This document shows, in pieces, positions 45,340-57,826 of a stretch of DNA of 64,000 nt. The notes beneath the pieces were generated by a model, which was not told the origin of the DNA, did no database searches, and saw nothing but the letters and a program-made list of their open reading frames with translations. This DNA is from Wurfbainia villosa (lineage: Eukaryota > Streptophyta > Magnoliopsida > Zingiberales > Zingiberaceae). Position numbers and translations under genes: made by a program. The stretch is from contig CM046000.1 in the NCBI GenBank assembly GCA_025175895.1, positions 38,848,720 through 38,912,719 of the forward strand. The letters run 5' to 3'. Numbering within the stretch: the stretch's first letter is position 1; each line of letters begins with the position of its first letter.

Positions 45340-46666
45340 GGGATGATTGGGCATAAGTCGAAGTGACCGAAGGTGTTTGAACAACCTATAAAGGATTCAC
45401 CACTCCTTGCGAGGAGATGTATACCCATGACCTCTCGTCGGATTGTTACTAAAGTCTTTGGCCAAATCATTACATGTTTAGAGTAAGGTACTCTTGGATA
45501 CATGTGCAATAACTAGAATCCGGAGGACGAGAAAATGATACTTGGGCTAGATGTGATATAGTCATCCTAGTGGAGACTGAGACTAAAGACCATGTCCTAA
45601 ACCAAGAGGGTATAATATGCGTGAAGGGAACGGGACATGATTAATTGTAGTTGCTGAAGGGTTTCAGAAATGGTTCTGGAATCAATCGTTAATTTTTCAG
45701 TTAATTGGGGATCATGATGTTCTACTAGGTGCCACTTATAAATGTTCTATAATTATTGGTTAATTATAGATGACCAACATAAATCGGGAACCTATTTGGT
45801 CACACGCACAACGAGAGTAATCCGAAGGATTTAAAACGATCTTGAGAATGAGATTCTCATATCGAGAGAAACTAGGTTTGGTTAGACCAAACAAGGAGCG
45901 AGCATGAAATTGTTTTAGTCGCAATGGAAGCATGGATGGGCCGAGTCTTATGAAGACATGATGGATGAACCAAATTAGTTTGGTTATAATCTAATGGTGG
46001 AGAATAAACCAAAGGGGTTTGGTTTGTTTTAAACGAATGAACCAAAGTTGGTTCGGTTCGTTTTAACTTAAAATAGACCAACTTGGTTCCATTTATTTTA
46101 ACTTAAGTTATTGGAGCGGGTTAACGAGTTTTGGTTATGAACTAATAACTTTAAGGAGAAGTTTTCGTAATGGTTAAAAAACACAGGCTTTATAAAAATG
46201 TGGGTAGGTTTATGGAGAGCCCTAATTTTTATTTTGGGAAATAATCTTCTTCTCCTCTCCCTCTCTTCTCCTTGCTACCGCCCAAGGAGTCCACATCGCC
46301 AGCCACCTTGTGCCACTATCCACCCAAGCTGCTGTCGGCCATCCTCCGACGACCCTCCGGTGACTCACCTTGGTTTCGATGACCAAGGGTTAGCCAGCCA
46401 TCCTCTTTGGCCGGCACAAATCCTCCACCAAGCTGTCCAGTTTTTTTGGATAGCTTGTTTCCTTTCGTGTTGGAGAGTCATTTTGATGATGTTTAGAGCT
46501 CCAACAGTGGCTACCTTGCTGGGGATTCAATCTCCGATAATCCTCATAGGTGGAGGACCAAAGATTCGTCAATCGGTTGACGAATACCTCTCCGAAGAAG
46601 CGAGTTTTGGGGACTCATTTTCGAATCCTTATTTGATTTGGATTGTGATCTTCTCTTGATCACATC
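45340..46666 (+). repeat. X2: LTR of the X family, left-truncated, first segment
   Basis: Reverse-complement homologue of about 16443-17780 of X1. It has a TATA box TATAAAA (46191-46197) on the plus strand. The sense 5' part (about 500 bp in X1) is missing at the junction with the rearranged segment. It is interrupted at 46666 by an LTR insertion and resumes at 48641. Confidence 0.8.
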
Positions 46667-48635
46667 TGTTGAGATGTATACTGAAAGCCTAGCTCTTTTG
46701 TATGAACATCTTTATTTTGAAATAAGAATCACATGATCATTGTTTGCATATTTTTATGGTTATGCAATATTATCTAATACGTTACATTGTAGATAACATG
46801 GTGTGTGGTGTCACACGGGAGATCTTGTTATCGGCTCCTTGTAAAGTATAAGTAAAGGCTCACAACCAAGATGACTTTGGACAAACCATCGGAATGGTTG
46901 TAGTGTGATTTGGTATTGGTTTGTCTTGACCATAGAATCACACTAGTGCACTTTGTGTGTATTGAGCAGGACCGACATAGAGGTGATTCGATTTATTGCT
47001 GACTACATAATCGAATCGGACCTCAGATATTATTTAGTACATGCTCTTAATCCCGATATAATAACGGGCACATATACTTGGTACTCATCTCTTTGATTTA
47101 CCAATGGACGAGATTTATAGATTAAATCGATAGACTCGGTAAGTTGGGAGATGATATTATTTATATGGTGTGTCATTGATTATAGGAGGAAACCGTGTCC
47201 TATATATTAGGATGATGATGTCCCCTTGAGGAGCTCATAAGGTTCATCATGTAAACCCTGCAGGTGGACTTGGTCCGGCATGATGAAAAGGTTGAGTGGT
47301 ACTACTCAAGGAGTTAGATGTTGATTAATTAATGGTTAGTAAATTAATTAATCGACGGACATTCGAGATCTTAAACACGGGGAGAAAATGTACAAATAAT
47401 ATATGGAGCCCATATTATCATATGGGGGTTGGTGAGGTAGATCAATGATGGACCTTTAGTGGATTGGATCATCATTAGTGGATCGGACTTTATGTGGGCT
47501 TGATCCATGGGTGGCCAAGACCCAACTCCTCCTCATGGTTCCTAATGTAGCCCATTAACACCTCAAGATGCTTAGATCCAATGGATAGAAACAAAACACT
47601 AAGATCCATTGGTAGAGATTAAATCTCTAAGATCCGACGGTTGAGATTAAATCTCTAGATCCGACAGTTGAGATTAAATCCCTAGAACCAATGGAGGAGA
47701 TTAATTCATGGCTTATCCCCAAAATCTATAAAAGGTGGCATGGGGTTGGCGTGAAGATGATGATAGAGAGGGAGCAAGTCTTGGGCGGCAAGAATAGGGC
47801 AATCCTAGTTGAGATAGGATTGGAATTAGGGTTAGGGTTTGGAAGCAAGGGTGGCACCAAATAAGGCGAGTTTTCCTTCTTCTTCCTTGCCTTGTGGCCA
47901 ACGTCCAGCAGCTATTCCAGCCCTTCCCAGCCCTTGGTTGGCACCCAAAACACTCCCCTCTCTTCTCCTTAGGTGGTGGAAACAAGATATAGGGTTTCCC
48001 TTGGTGTCTTGGTAGTTTTCCATCATCTTCTTCTCCTTCTAGTTGGCCGGCGGCAAGAACTTCTATAGTTCTTTATTGGTTGAGTTTTCGAAGGAGAAAA
48101 ACATTGTTTCTCTTCTTCCTCTTGCTTGGGAAAAGCAAGGAAGGAAGTTTTGCGATCTAGGAGCTTTGACTTTTGGTGGATCGTCGCCCACACGACGTCC
48201 AAAAGGAGGAGGGTCATACATTAGAAGACCAAGAGGTATAACTATTCTTCTATCTCTTTTATTCATTGCTTGTGTTTGTTTTTCAAAATATAAGCATGTT
48301 ATATTTCTGTAAATAGGCTAAATAATACTGAGATCCCGAGTATAAACACAAAAACCGGCGATCCGGACATCGTCTATTCCGCGGCTACTCGTAGAATAGA
48401 GGATGGTCGCTTGAACAACTAGTTTGTTCAAGTGACCTCTCTAAACGAATAGCACGACGATGACTTAGTTGTCTTGGGAATCCCTTTTGTCTAGGATTAC
48501 ATTTTTAATCCGGGGACATTGAAGGGATCACCATGGTTAAGCAACCGAGGTGAAGGGGAAGCGAAGTTTCCTCTCACGGACTCGACAAGGGAAATCCCTT
48601 CAATTGGTATCAGAGCTAAAGGGCAAAACCTTACA
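46667..48635 (+). mobile_element. E-family LTR plus primer-binding site inserted in X2
   Basis: LTR from TGTTGAGATG (46667) to CCCTTCA (48602), then ATT-spaced TGGTATCAGAGC and 19 further bases ending TTACA, all between perfect ACATC duplications (46662-46666 and 48636-48640). It is more than a solo LTR but lacks an internal region and second LTR. TATA box TATAAAAGG at 47727-47735; 27-bp array at about 47575-47705. Confidence 0.85.
48605..48616 (+). other. Primer-binding site (tRNA-iMet) of the truncated insertion
   Basis: TGGTATCAGAGC two bases after the LTR end. Confidence 0.88.
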
Positions 48636-48640
48636 ACATC

Positions 48641-48980
48641 GTCTTCGACACGAGGCTAGTGACTCCTACAAAGACGAGGCTCGTAGCTTGGCAAAGCTAT
48701 CCCTACGGTACTCTGCGTGGATACGGATAGAGGCAATTTTAACGAGAGTTGCTCCAGTTGATGTCATTCCCACTGCACGTGATATGTCAGGTATAACTAG
48801 CATAATTTCCTTTTATTGCAAAATTTGAAACTACGATTATGTCTACATATGTTGTACTATGCATGCATGTGATGTGTGTGTTGTAATAAATTAGATTTAT
48901 TGCTTTTTAATTCTTTCGTTGTGCACATGTTTACGAAACATGTTCGAACACACACTCGCCGCGGTGCCGGAAACCCAACA
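48641..48980 (+). repeat. X2: second segment, LTR 3' end
   Basis: Reverse-complement homologue of 16098-16437, ending GGAAACCCAACA at 48980. No primer-binding site follows, so it is a 3' or solo LTR. Confidence 0.8.
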
Positions 48981-51404
48981 CCGATTTGTTCGGTGGATGT
49001 TATTGTTCGGGACTAGACTCTAAAGGTTGCAATTAGGAGGGCTGTCGGCGGTTCTAACTCTAATACGGTGTTACACGGAGGAAAAGAAGGGTCACTATGG
49101 GTCTTTAGATGGATTCTAGGATTTCGATTTCATTTGTGTGTCACGGAACACATTGTCAATTAGGTTTGCTTAGGTATCTAGTTATGGTTTTGTGGAAAGG
49201 ACATCATACACTCCCCCGATGAGCCTTCGTGTCTATCGGAAGCTACCTCTGTCATACCAGGTCAACCCCTGGCTTTAGGACAGGATAGTCGGTATGAGGA
49301 TGCCGAATCGATTCCTGCAACGAGTCGAAAATGAGACACGTTTCCTACTCTATCGCATCCTTATGCCCACAATTTCTGTCGATGAGGCCAACCCTTAGAT
49401 CCCTCTTTAATTCCCCAAAATCTTTGATACGAGGGTTGTCACCCCTCGTATCGGCCAAGCACAGTGACTAGAAAACCAAAACTATAACTATAGATCTAAA
49501 CCAAAACACCAATTACAAATATAAATTCAAGAACGAAAAGATATTTGAATTAACATGTTCCGACTCAACACAAACTACTCCCTAATCCTATAATCAGAGA
49601 GTCTGCTCCATAGATACAAGAGAAGAAACACAAGGCATGATCGTATCCGTATAAACAATAGAATTTACACAGAATAGGATTTACAATGCAATGTAGGTCT
49701 TCTCCTCGACATTGAAGTGCAGAATCTTGACCTCTGGTAGCGTTCTTCCTCCCCGTTATGAGTTCCCAAAGCTTTGTAGGGCTTCGGAGTGTCATCCCAG
49801 CCGTCGTACCTCCCCCCTAGGGTTTGGGCGGAGCTTTCCTTATATAGACATCACGTCGGATCGTTGCAAAATCTGGAAAAAATCCTAGTCATGTCAATTT
49901 GCTGGGTCGCCATACGACCATGTGAAAACACACGGCCTAGCCATGTGTCAGGCTGTGGCGGCCATTTTTGCCCTTTGAACATGGTCGTATGTGGGCACAT
50001 GCCCTGGTCGTGTTCCCTTCTGTGTCCAGCTGCCAAATGTCTTTTTTTGCTCCGAAATTGCACCATTTTCCCTATAAAATGTTATCCTGCACACAAAAGT
50101 AAACAGAGCAGATCTCCGACCCAGAAAATAGGAAATGCATGCAACATAATGTAAAATATGCATGAAAAGAACATAAAATGCTATGAGATGTGAGTGAAAA
50201 CTACTCCTAAAACTCTATATGTTTTGCTCACATTAATTCTCCCATACTTAAATCTTTGCTTGTCCTCAAGCAAACCTCAGTGCCATGAAATTTAAAAAGG
50301 TATTGTTCCATGCTTAGCATGTCAACTAGATTTATCAAGTGGTATTGGCAATCAAAGCAAAAATAGATATGTTCTAAAAATTCACTAAGTTAGCTCCTCG
50401 TGTTTGTGCTAAGCGAATCTTCTTAGGGGATACTCGTTTCATGGTGAGTTAAGACATCATCCTATAGCTTTCCTAAGGTCTCCGGCTCTTAGGCACTTAC
50501 CTGCCCAAAGCGAGGGTCATTCCCTAGATCTAGCATAAAGTCTCAAAGACATACTCAGTATTGAGAGAAATTGGTAGGTGTTTCCCCAATAACCTAACTC
50601 GGTCTCAAAGGGGCACATAACCATTTCCACCCACGACAACTGTTTTTTATCCCTCATCATTTTTTTTTAGCTCTCTGAGATTTTGATTTTTTCGAATGGG
50701 CTTACACAATCTGAGCATCTCCAGTAACTAAAATGTTAAACTTAGGGTCACCTATGGATTCCAAAGCACTAGACTATTGAGATGAATCATAACAAGGTAT
50801 GTACTAGACTCTCCCTTTCAGAAAGTTCGTCATGTGTATGTGTAAAATAAAAGCTAACCAGTGTAAGTCTAGAATATTCATTCAAAGCCAATAAAATAAA
50901 ATACCACAAGATAAATAAAGTTACACTACTCATGAAAACAACTCATGAGGAAAACTTTTAAAAATACTACTGAGGCAGCTTTACAGATAACAAAAACTAA
51001 GTGCTGAAAGAAACTCAACAACCTATGCATGAACAAATGAATGCTAACAATAATGCAAATATCAGGAAAGAAACTACTGCTAGAAACAAAATAAAATAAA
51101 ACGTGGGGTACCCCCAGACTTAAGTGAAGCTTACCTCTAGTATGGTGGACGAGGTGGAAAGTCTGGTAGCCTCGGCATCTCGGGTTCTGAAAGAATATGC
51201 TGCAGAGCCGCTGATGCCACATGTACATGTTGTCGATCTGACAGATGATGGATGCAGCGGTTGCTCGGTGCTCCTCCTCCCTAGCCCACTGTTCTTGCTA
51301 GGCTCGCATATGTTGACGCATCTCCTGGCGCTAGGCGGCCTCCGCCTGGCGACGGGTAGCCTCCTCCTGGAAATAGATGCGGGCCTCGTCGTAGAACTCC
51401 TCGG
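48981..51404 (-). mobile_element. Truncated 3' end of a Ty3/gypsy element
   Basis: In minus sense: end of a reading frame rich in Arg/Gln/Glu (51404 to about 51120, FYDEARIYFQEEATRRQAEA), a spacer with CTTGAGGACAAGCAAAG (near 50260), the purine tract AGTATGGGAGAATTAA, then LTR sequence from about 50232 downward with TATA-like CTATATAAGG (near 49840). This layout resembles Tat/Athila 3' ends, by inference. The coding piece has in-frame stops. It is cut by the E4 LTR at 51405. Confidence 0.6.
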
Positions 51405-53318
51405 TGTTGGGATGTATATTGAAAAGTCAATCTTTTGTATGAATATCTTTATTTTTGAAATAATAATCACATGATCATTGTTTGTATATTTATGGTTATG
51501 CATATTGTGTAATACATTACATTGTAGATAACATGGTGTGAAGTGTCACACAGGAGATCATGTTATCAGTTCCTTGTAAAGTATAAGTAAAGGCTTACAA
51601 CCGAGATGGTTATGGACAAACTATTGGAATGGTTGTAGTGTGATTTGGTATTGGTTTGTCTTGACTATAGAATCACACTAGTACACTTTGTGTGTATTGA
51701 GCAGGACCGACTTAGAGGTGATTTGATTTATTGCTGACTACATAATTGAATCAAACATTGGATATTATATTGTACATGCTCTTAATCCCGATATAATAAC
51801 GGGCACATATACTTAGTAGTCATTTCTTTGATTTACCAATGAGCGAGATTTATAGAGTAAATCGATAGGCTCGGTAAGTTGGGAAATTATATTATTTATA
51901 TGACGTGTCGTTGATTATAGGAGGAAATCGTGTCCTATATATTAGGATGATGATGTCCCCTTGAGGAGCTCATATGATTCATCATGTAAACCCTACAGGT
52001 GGACTTGGTCTGGCATGATGATAAAGTTGAGTGGTACTACTCATGGAGCTAGATGTTGATTAATTAATCGTCAGTAAATTAATTAATTGACGGACATTCG
52101 AGATCTTAAACATGGGGAGATAAATGTACAAATAATATATGGAGCCCATATTAATTTATGAGGGTTGGTGAGGTAGATCAATGATAATCCTCTAGTGGAA
52201 TGGTTTATCATTAATGGATTGGACTTTATATGGGCTTGATCCATTGGGTGGCCAAGATCCAACTCTTTCTCATGGTCCCTATTGTAGCCTATTAAAACCC
52301 TCATGGAGCCTAGATCCGATGATGGAAAATGAAACTCTAGATCCGACGATGGAGATTAAATCTCTAGATCCAACGGTGGAGATTAAATCTTTAGATTCGA
52401 CGGTGGATATTAAATCTCTAGATCCGACAGTTGAGATTAAATCCCTAGATCCGACGGTTGAGATTAAATCCCTAGATACGACAGTGGAGATTAAAAGGAG
52501 GCTTAATCCTAGCTCTATAAAACGATGGGCAAGGCTTGGGTGTGGAACACAATTTTGGAGATTAGGGTTTTTGCTTCCTTGGCTTGGGCGGCAAGGCATT
52601 AGGGTTAGGATTTCTTTTGCTTTGGGCGGCGCCAATTGTTCAAGGGCAAAGGGGCCGGCGGAAAGGTGGTTAGGGTTTTGACATCTCTTCTTCATCCTTT
52701 GGCCGGAGCTCCCTTTTCTCCTCTCCTTAAGGTCGGTGGCAACCCTTCTTCAAGGTTGGCCAGCGATCCTATTCTCCTCCTTGGTCGGCGGCAACATCTT
52801 GTCCATTGACTTGGTGGCCGGTTCTAGATAGGAGGAAGAGTTTCATTTCATTCTTCTCTTTGTTCGGAGCGAGCGAGGAAGAGAAGAACGTGTTCTAGGA
52901 GGCTTCGACTTTTTGAAGATCATCGCCCACACGACGTCCAAAAGGAGGAAGGACATACAATAGAAGATCAAGAGGTATAACAAGAGGTATAAGCTTGTTT
53001 ACTTTGATTACTGTTCTTTTGTATTATGTATATAATTGTTTTCAATTATATGTGGCTAATTTACTTGGACCCCGAATACAAACACTAAAACTGGCGATCC
53101 GTACATCGTCTATTCCGCGGCTAATCGAAGAATAGAGGTTGGTTGCTTGAACAACAAGTTTGTTCAAGTGACCACTCTAATCGAATAGCACGATGATGAA
53201 ATGGTAGCTTGAGTAATACCTATTTGTCAAGGATTAATTTTTTTAATCTGGGGACGAAGACGGGATCGCCATGAACAAGCGACCGAGTTGAAGTGGGAAG
53301 AGAAGTTTCCTACCTTCA
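51405..53318 (+). repeat. E4 5' LTR (1914 bp)
   Basis: TGTTGGGATGTATATTG...CTACCTTCA. TATA-like TATAAAA at 52516-52522. It has the longest 27-bp array of the window (52316-52492, seven units). Confidence 0.9.
52316..52492. repeat. 27-bp LTR minisatellite, seven units
   Basis: Units of GATCCGACGGTGGAGATTAA / ATCTCTA. Homologous arrays elsewhere have about three to five units (8133, 26222, 36300, 42590, 47575, 54992). Confidence 0.87.
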
Positions 53319-53320
53319 AG

Positions 53321-53332
53321 TGGTATCAGAGC
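53321..53332 (+). other. E4 primer-binding site (tRNA-iMet)
   Basis: TGGTATCAGAGC, two bases after the LTR end. Confidence 0.9.
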
Positions 53333-53937
53333 CACAGTTTTTGGTTTTGTGTGTTTAGGATTCGGTTGCTTTCATGCACTTTTCATATATTATATGTGCC
53401 GGATAATAGTAGGATGTGCGTAGGTTAACTTTTTGGTTGTAGATTTAGGATCCAACTATTATGGCCATATGTGTGTATGTGATTATATGTGTGTAATTGT
53501 ATAGTATTTGAATCCTCGGGGTTGACGAGGCTAGTATTTAATTTTTGTAATTAAGTACGGCATTATTTAGCCACTCTTTTTATTTTAGTTTACTTTCGAT
53601 CTAGATATCATGTACACTCCTTCGTGGAGTATAGGATCGATGGATGCAAATTAAAATAGTTATTCTCAGCTCGGATCTCCGGATGACTTGTACATGACAT
53701 AGGGAGGAGCGGACGAGATGGTGATACAACGGGAGGCATATTGGAGACAAAAGCCATAAAAGTTGGAAAATATTTTTTTTCATATTTATTGTTTCTTGTT
53801 CGATATGCAAGTTGTAGGCTAGAAAAATTCCTCAATTTTAAATTACTATGTGGGAGAGGGATATTTTTAAAAATTCCCACGACCTCCATTACGATTTGAT
53901 ATGTGATGCAAACAAACTTGTGTGTCGGCTCTGAGTG
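53333..53937 (+). other. E4 leader, truncated
   Basis: Plus-strand copy of the E-family leader (compare the reverse complement of 6430-7039). It stops at GGCTCTGAGTG, where sequence of an oppositely oriented element begins. No gene seen. Confidence 0.82.
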
Positions 53938-53955
53938 AAGGGGTTGGTCCCGGAA

Positions 53956-53967
53956 GCTCTCATACCA
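53956..53967 (-). other. E5 primer-binding site, mutated
   Basis: Minus strand TGGTATGAGAGC, one mismatch to the iMet site, three bases from the LTR boundary. Confidence 0.75.
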
Positions 53968-53970
53968 ATT

Positions 53971-55176
53971 TAATGGTTTTTGCTTATCGAGTCCATGAGG
54001 GGAAACTTCGCTTCCCACTTCACCCCGGTCGTTCGATCATAGCGATCCCTTCGATGTCCCCGGATTAAAAATTTAATCCTAGACAAAAGGGATTTCCCAA
54101 ACAACCAATCCATCGTCGTGCTATTCGTTTAGAGAGGTCACTTGAATAAACAAGTTGTTCAAGCGACCAACCTCTAATCTACGAGAAGCCGCGGAATAGA
54201 CGATGTTCGGATCGCCGGTTTTTGTGTTTATGCTCGGGATTCAAGTATTATTTAGCCATATACAGATTTATATCATGCTCATAATTGAAAAACAAATACA
54301 AACATGTAACATATAAAAATTAGAGAATCGATATACCTCTCGATCTTCTAATGTATGTCCTTCCTCCTTTCGGACGTCGTGTGGGCGACGCTCTACCAAA
54401 AGTCGAAGCTCCTAGATCGCAAATCTTCCTTCCTTGCTCTTCCAAAGCAAAAGGAAGAATAGAAACAAAGCTCTTCTCCTTCCTATAGCAAACCAACAAG
54501 CAACAAGGAGAATGCTTGCCGTCGGCCAACAAGGAGAAGGAGATAATGGTGGAAACCGGCCAAGACACCAAGGGAAAGCCCTATATCTTGTTTCCACCAC
54601 CTAAGGAGAAGGAGAAGGGGTCTATGGATGCCGTCCAAGGGCTGGGAAAGGGTTGTTGGCGCCGGCCACCAAAGGAAAGGAAGACGAAAGCAAACTACTT
54701 CCTTATTTGGTGCCACCCAAGCCTCCTAAACCCTAAGCCTCCAAACCCTGATCCTAGCTCTCCTTATGGCCTGCCATGGAAGTGGGGAAGAAGATTAGGA
54801 TGAGCATATGCCAAGGTAGAGGGAAGATGGAAGGAACCAGACACACCTTAGGAGGAAGAAGAAAAACTCCTCCTTGAGTTGCCGCCCACCCATAGCTCCC
54901 AAAACCCTAGCCACCCAAACCTAATCCTTTTTCTTGCCACCCACTTTATGATCTCTATTTATAGAGTTGGGCCCAAGCCATGATTTAATCTCCTCCATTG
55001 GTTCTAGGGATTTAATCTCAACCGTCGGATCTAGAGATTTAATCTCAACCGTCGGATCTAGAGATTTAATCTCTACCTTTGGATCTAGAGTTTTGTTTTC
55101 ATCCATTGGATCTAAGCTTCATGAGGTGTTAATAGGCTACATTAGGGATCATGAGGAGGAGTTGGATCTTGGCCAC
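53971..55176 (-). repeat. E5 5' LTR, first segment
   Basis: E-family LTR in minus orientation beginning TAATGGTTTTTGC (terminal TG mutated to TA). TATA-like box at 54955-54964. It is interrupted after GCCAC (55172-55176) by the Ty3 element and continues at 62888. Confidence 0.87.
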
Positions 55177-57807
55177 TGATAGATCGGTGAATTGTCGCAA
55201 TATCGTTCCCAAATTATTTACCGAACCCCCTAACTACACTAATGCAGTATAGGACTGACTCGGGTCATCTCCCAACGAACCTAATGTTTGGACGTTTATT
55301 TTTAAACAGAAGTAAACACTGGGGGTTTTTACAATTTATCAAAACAATTATTCAAAGCTAACCTAATGTAAGAACGATTCAACCTTGCACCGCACTGTCA
55401 CTATACGATGCAATGTTGAATCAATTCTGATAAACAGACATAGAAATTAAATCTGCAGAAAGTAAATCTAACTAATGCGCAAAAGTAAGTAATCACGACC
55501 GCATCCGCTACTATACGGCATAATGATCACGTAAACAAAGGTGAACAATTTAACCATGTACCGTGATCATTCACTATACGACAAAGAGGTCAAACAATAC
55601 TAAAAATTGCAATAAACGAAAAGCAATTCGACTGCATAATCGCGTGACCGCCACTATACTAAGAACTAGTCTAATGTAAATGAAATCTAATCTAATAATG
55701 AAAGCACTCCAACCGCATAATCAGACCGTCACTATACGATGCATGGATTGGACAATTTTAATTGATGTTAGTACGTCAAAGAACAAGAAATTAAACTAAC
55801 CTACAAATGCACGCATTTAACAAAAATTACACAACTAAGTAACAATCAAACCTATAGAAATAACATTGCAAGTAAACAAACAAACATAGCAAAACAAATA
55901 TCCAATTAAATGGATCAATTCAAATATAAGTAATCGGTAACCCCACTATGCATGCATAATAACTCGAACAATCATTCCTAAGAAGGAATGCGAAGTCGCC
56001 CCAATCCACAGCAGAAGGGTCGACAAATGGAGGAATGCGATCATCGCTCCACAACTCGATCACGGACAATGAAGGGAATTTCACCGCGATGGAGATGGAA
56101 CCCGCTATCTAATCGGCATACCTTTGTGAGTGACTACGATGATGGAACGGCCCATCCATCCTCAGGTGAATGGAGGATTCGCCGGAAAAGTGAATCACGA
56201 ATCGCCTCACCCCGCTGGATCACCGCCGCAACAGATTCGGATTCGCTGGCCGAGGGCCTGATGATCACGATCTCCTGAAGGAAGGTCGCTGAAGAAGTCG
56301 CCGGACCGCTTTTCACGCCGACGGGGGAAGAAGACTCGCCACAAGGGAAAAAGGGGTAAAAACACTTAGCCGAGTTGCTACCGCTGCCGCGACATGGGGA
56401 AGACTCTTCGGCCGGCCATGATTAGTTATGCAAATCCGCCGAGGATCGGATGCGGAAGAAGCCGCCGCTTGTTTCGTGAGGAAGTAAGACCCGGCCCGTG
56501 AAGTTCTCCCGCTTTGACCGCCAGGCGCCGCCGACGGCCAACTTCGGTAATCTCACAAGGCACGCCTGACCGCCATGCCGCTCAAAGTTCAGCCGCCGCG
56601 CCACTCGAGGAAGAAGACTCTCGCCGCGCCGCGCGATTCCGCCACGCTTCTTCGCCGCATTCTGCGCCGGAGTTTAGGAAAGTAGGTTTTATTATAATGA
56701 AAAACCTTAGCCATCCGACATCCGAGCCTCATCATCCGATCCCCACCCATCACGAAACAAGCTACTAGGGTTTGGCGATATATTAATCGCTAATTAGGCC
56801 GCCCATCCAACGGGTTAAATCACCGGATGGTAATGAATCTGACCGATCCGGCTCAAGGTATAATCACCGCACCCGCCACGGTCCAAGTTCGGTCCGGGTC
56901 GAAACCGCCGGGTCCGGGTTGACAAAATCGACTTAACTGCCCGTGGCCAGGTTCTGCACGGTCCGGGTCATGGAACCGCCGGTTCCGATCCGGGTCCGGG
57001 TCCGGGTCCGGGCCCGTGTCGTGACGGACAGAGAGCAACACGCCTCTGTCGTGTAACGGGAAAACAGCGACACGCCCGTGTCGTGGGGAAAACAGCGACA
57101 CGCCTATGTCGGCTGTGCGACACGCCCGTGTCGTGTAACGGGAAAACAGCGACACGCCTATGTCGGCTGTGCGACACGCCCGTGCTCGGCCACGAAATCC
57201 GGTTTTTTTGTTTTCCGGTTCGATTTTTTAAAAAACCGGGACCGGACCGCCTAATAGGCGGTCCGGTCACGGGTCCGGGTCAAACCCGTTGACCCGGTTA
57301 ACCGGACCGTTGACCACGGTCCGGTTCCGGGTCGGGTCCGGGTTTGACCCGGACCTTGGCCAGGTCTAATAATCACAATCCAATGGTCCGGATGAACGGC
57401 CAAGATGTGTAGATCTTAATGTACGGGCCGGATCGCTCCAGATCCCGATGGATGGCTCAAAATCAATCACTTTCCTCGGACGGTCCATAATGCTCAAATC
57501 TGAACCTTTGATTTCATTTGCCTTCTGATCTGGATGAAGGGCTCAGATTAAATAATCTTGAAATGTCTATTATGACCCCAGATGAAGCCATATTTGATCC
57601 AACTTGAGTCTAGTCCAATGGCTCATCTCGATCTCCTACAAACAAAGATAAAATTTGTATATAAGTCCAAAAATTAGGAGAATTTACAATAATGTCCAAA
57701 AATATATCCAACTCATAAAACATGTAAATAATCAATAATAAATCACTCGAGAGGATAAAAACAATGATATTTAGGACCAAAATAATATAACAAAATGACA
57801 GTTATCA
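55177..57807 (-). repeat. Ty3 3' LTR (2631 bp including MITE)
   Basis: Homologous to 60771-62882 except for the insertion 56868-57368. Without the insert and its TSD copy it is about 2122 bp versus 2112 bp. GC-rich part near 56270-56660 is also in the other LTR; frames across it are not conserved. Confidence 0.9.
56868..57368. mobile_element. GC-rich hAT-like MITE (501 bp)
   Basis: Bounded by the perfect 8-bp duplication ATAATCAC (56860-56867 and 57369-57376); the paired LTR shows the empty site near 62447. The ends CGCACCCGCCACGGTCC and, reversed, TAGACCTGGCCAAGGTCC form imperfect inverted repeats. The interior has GGTCCG hexamer runs and a tandem unit of about 53 bp containing CGACACGCCCGTGTCG. 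The 8-bp TSD points to the hAT superfamily, by inference. Confidence 0.75.
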
Positions 57808-57826
57808 ATTCCCCCACACTTTTTTT
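57808..57826 (-). other. Ty3 polypurine tract
   Basis: Minus strand AAAAAAGTGTGGGGGAAT, adjoining the LTR at 57807. Confidence 0.8.
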
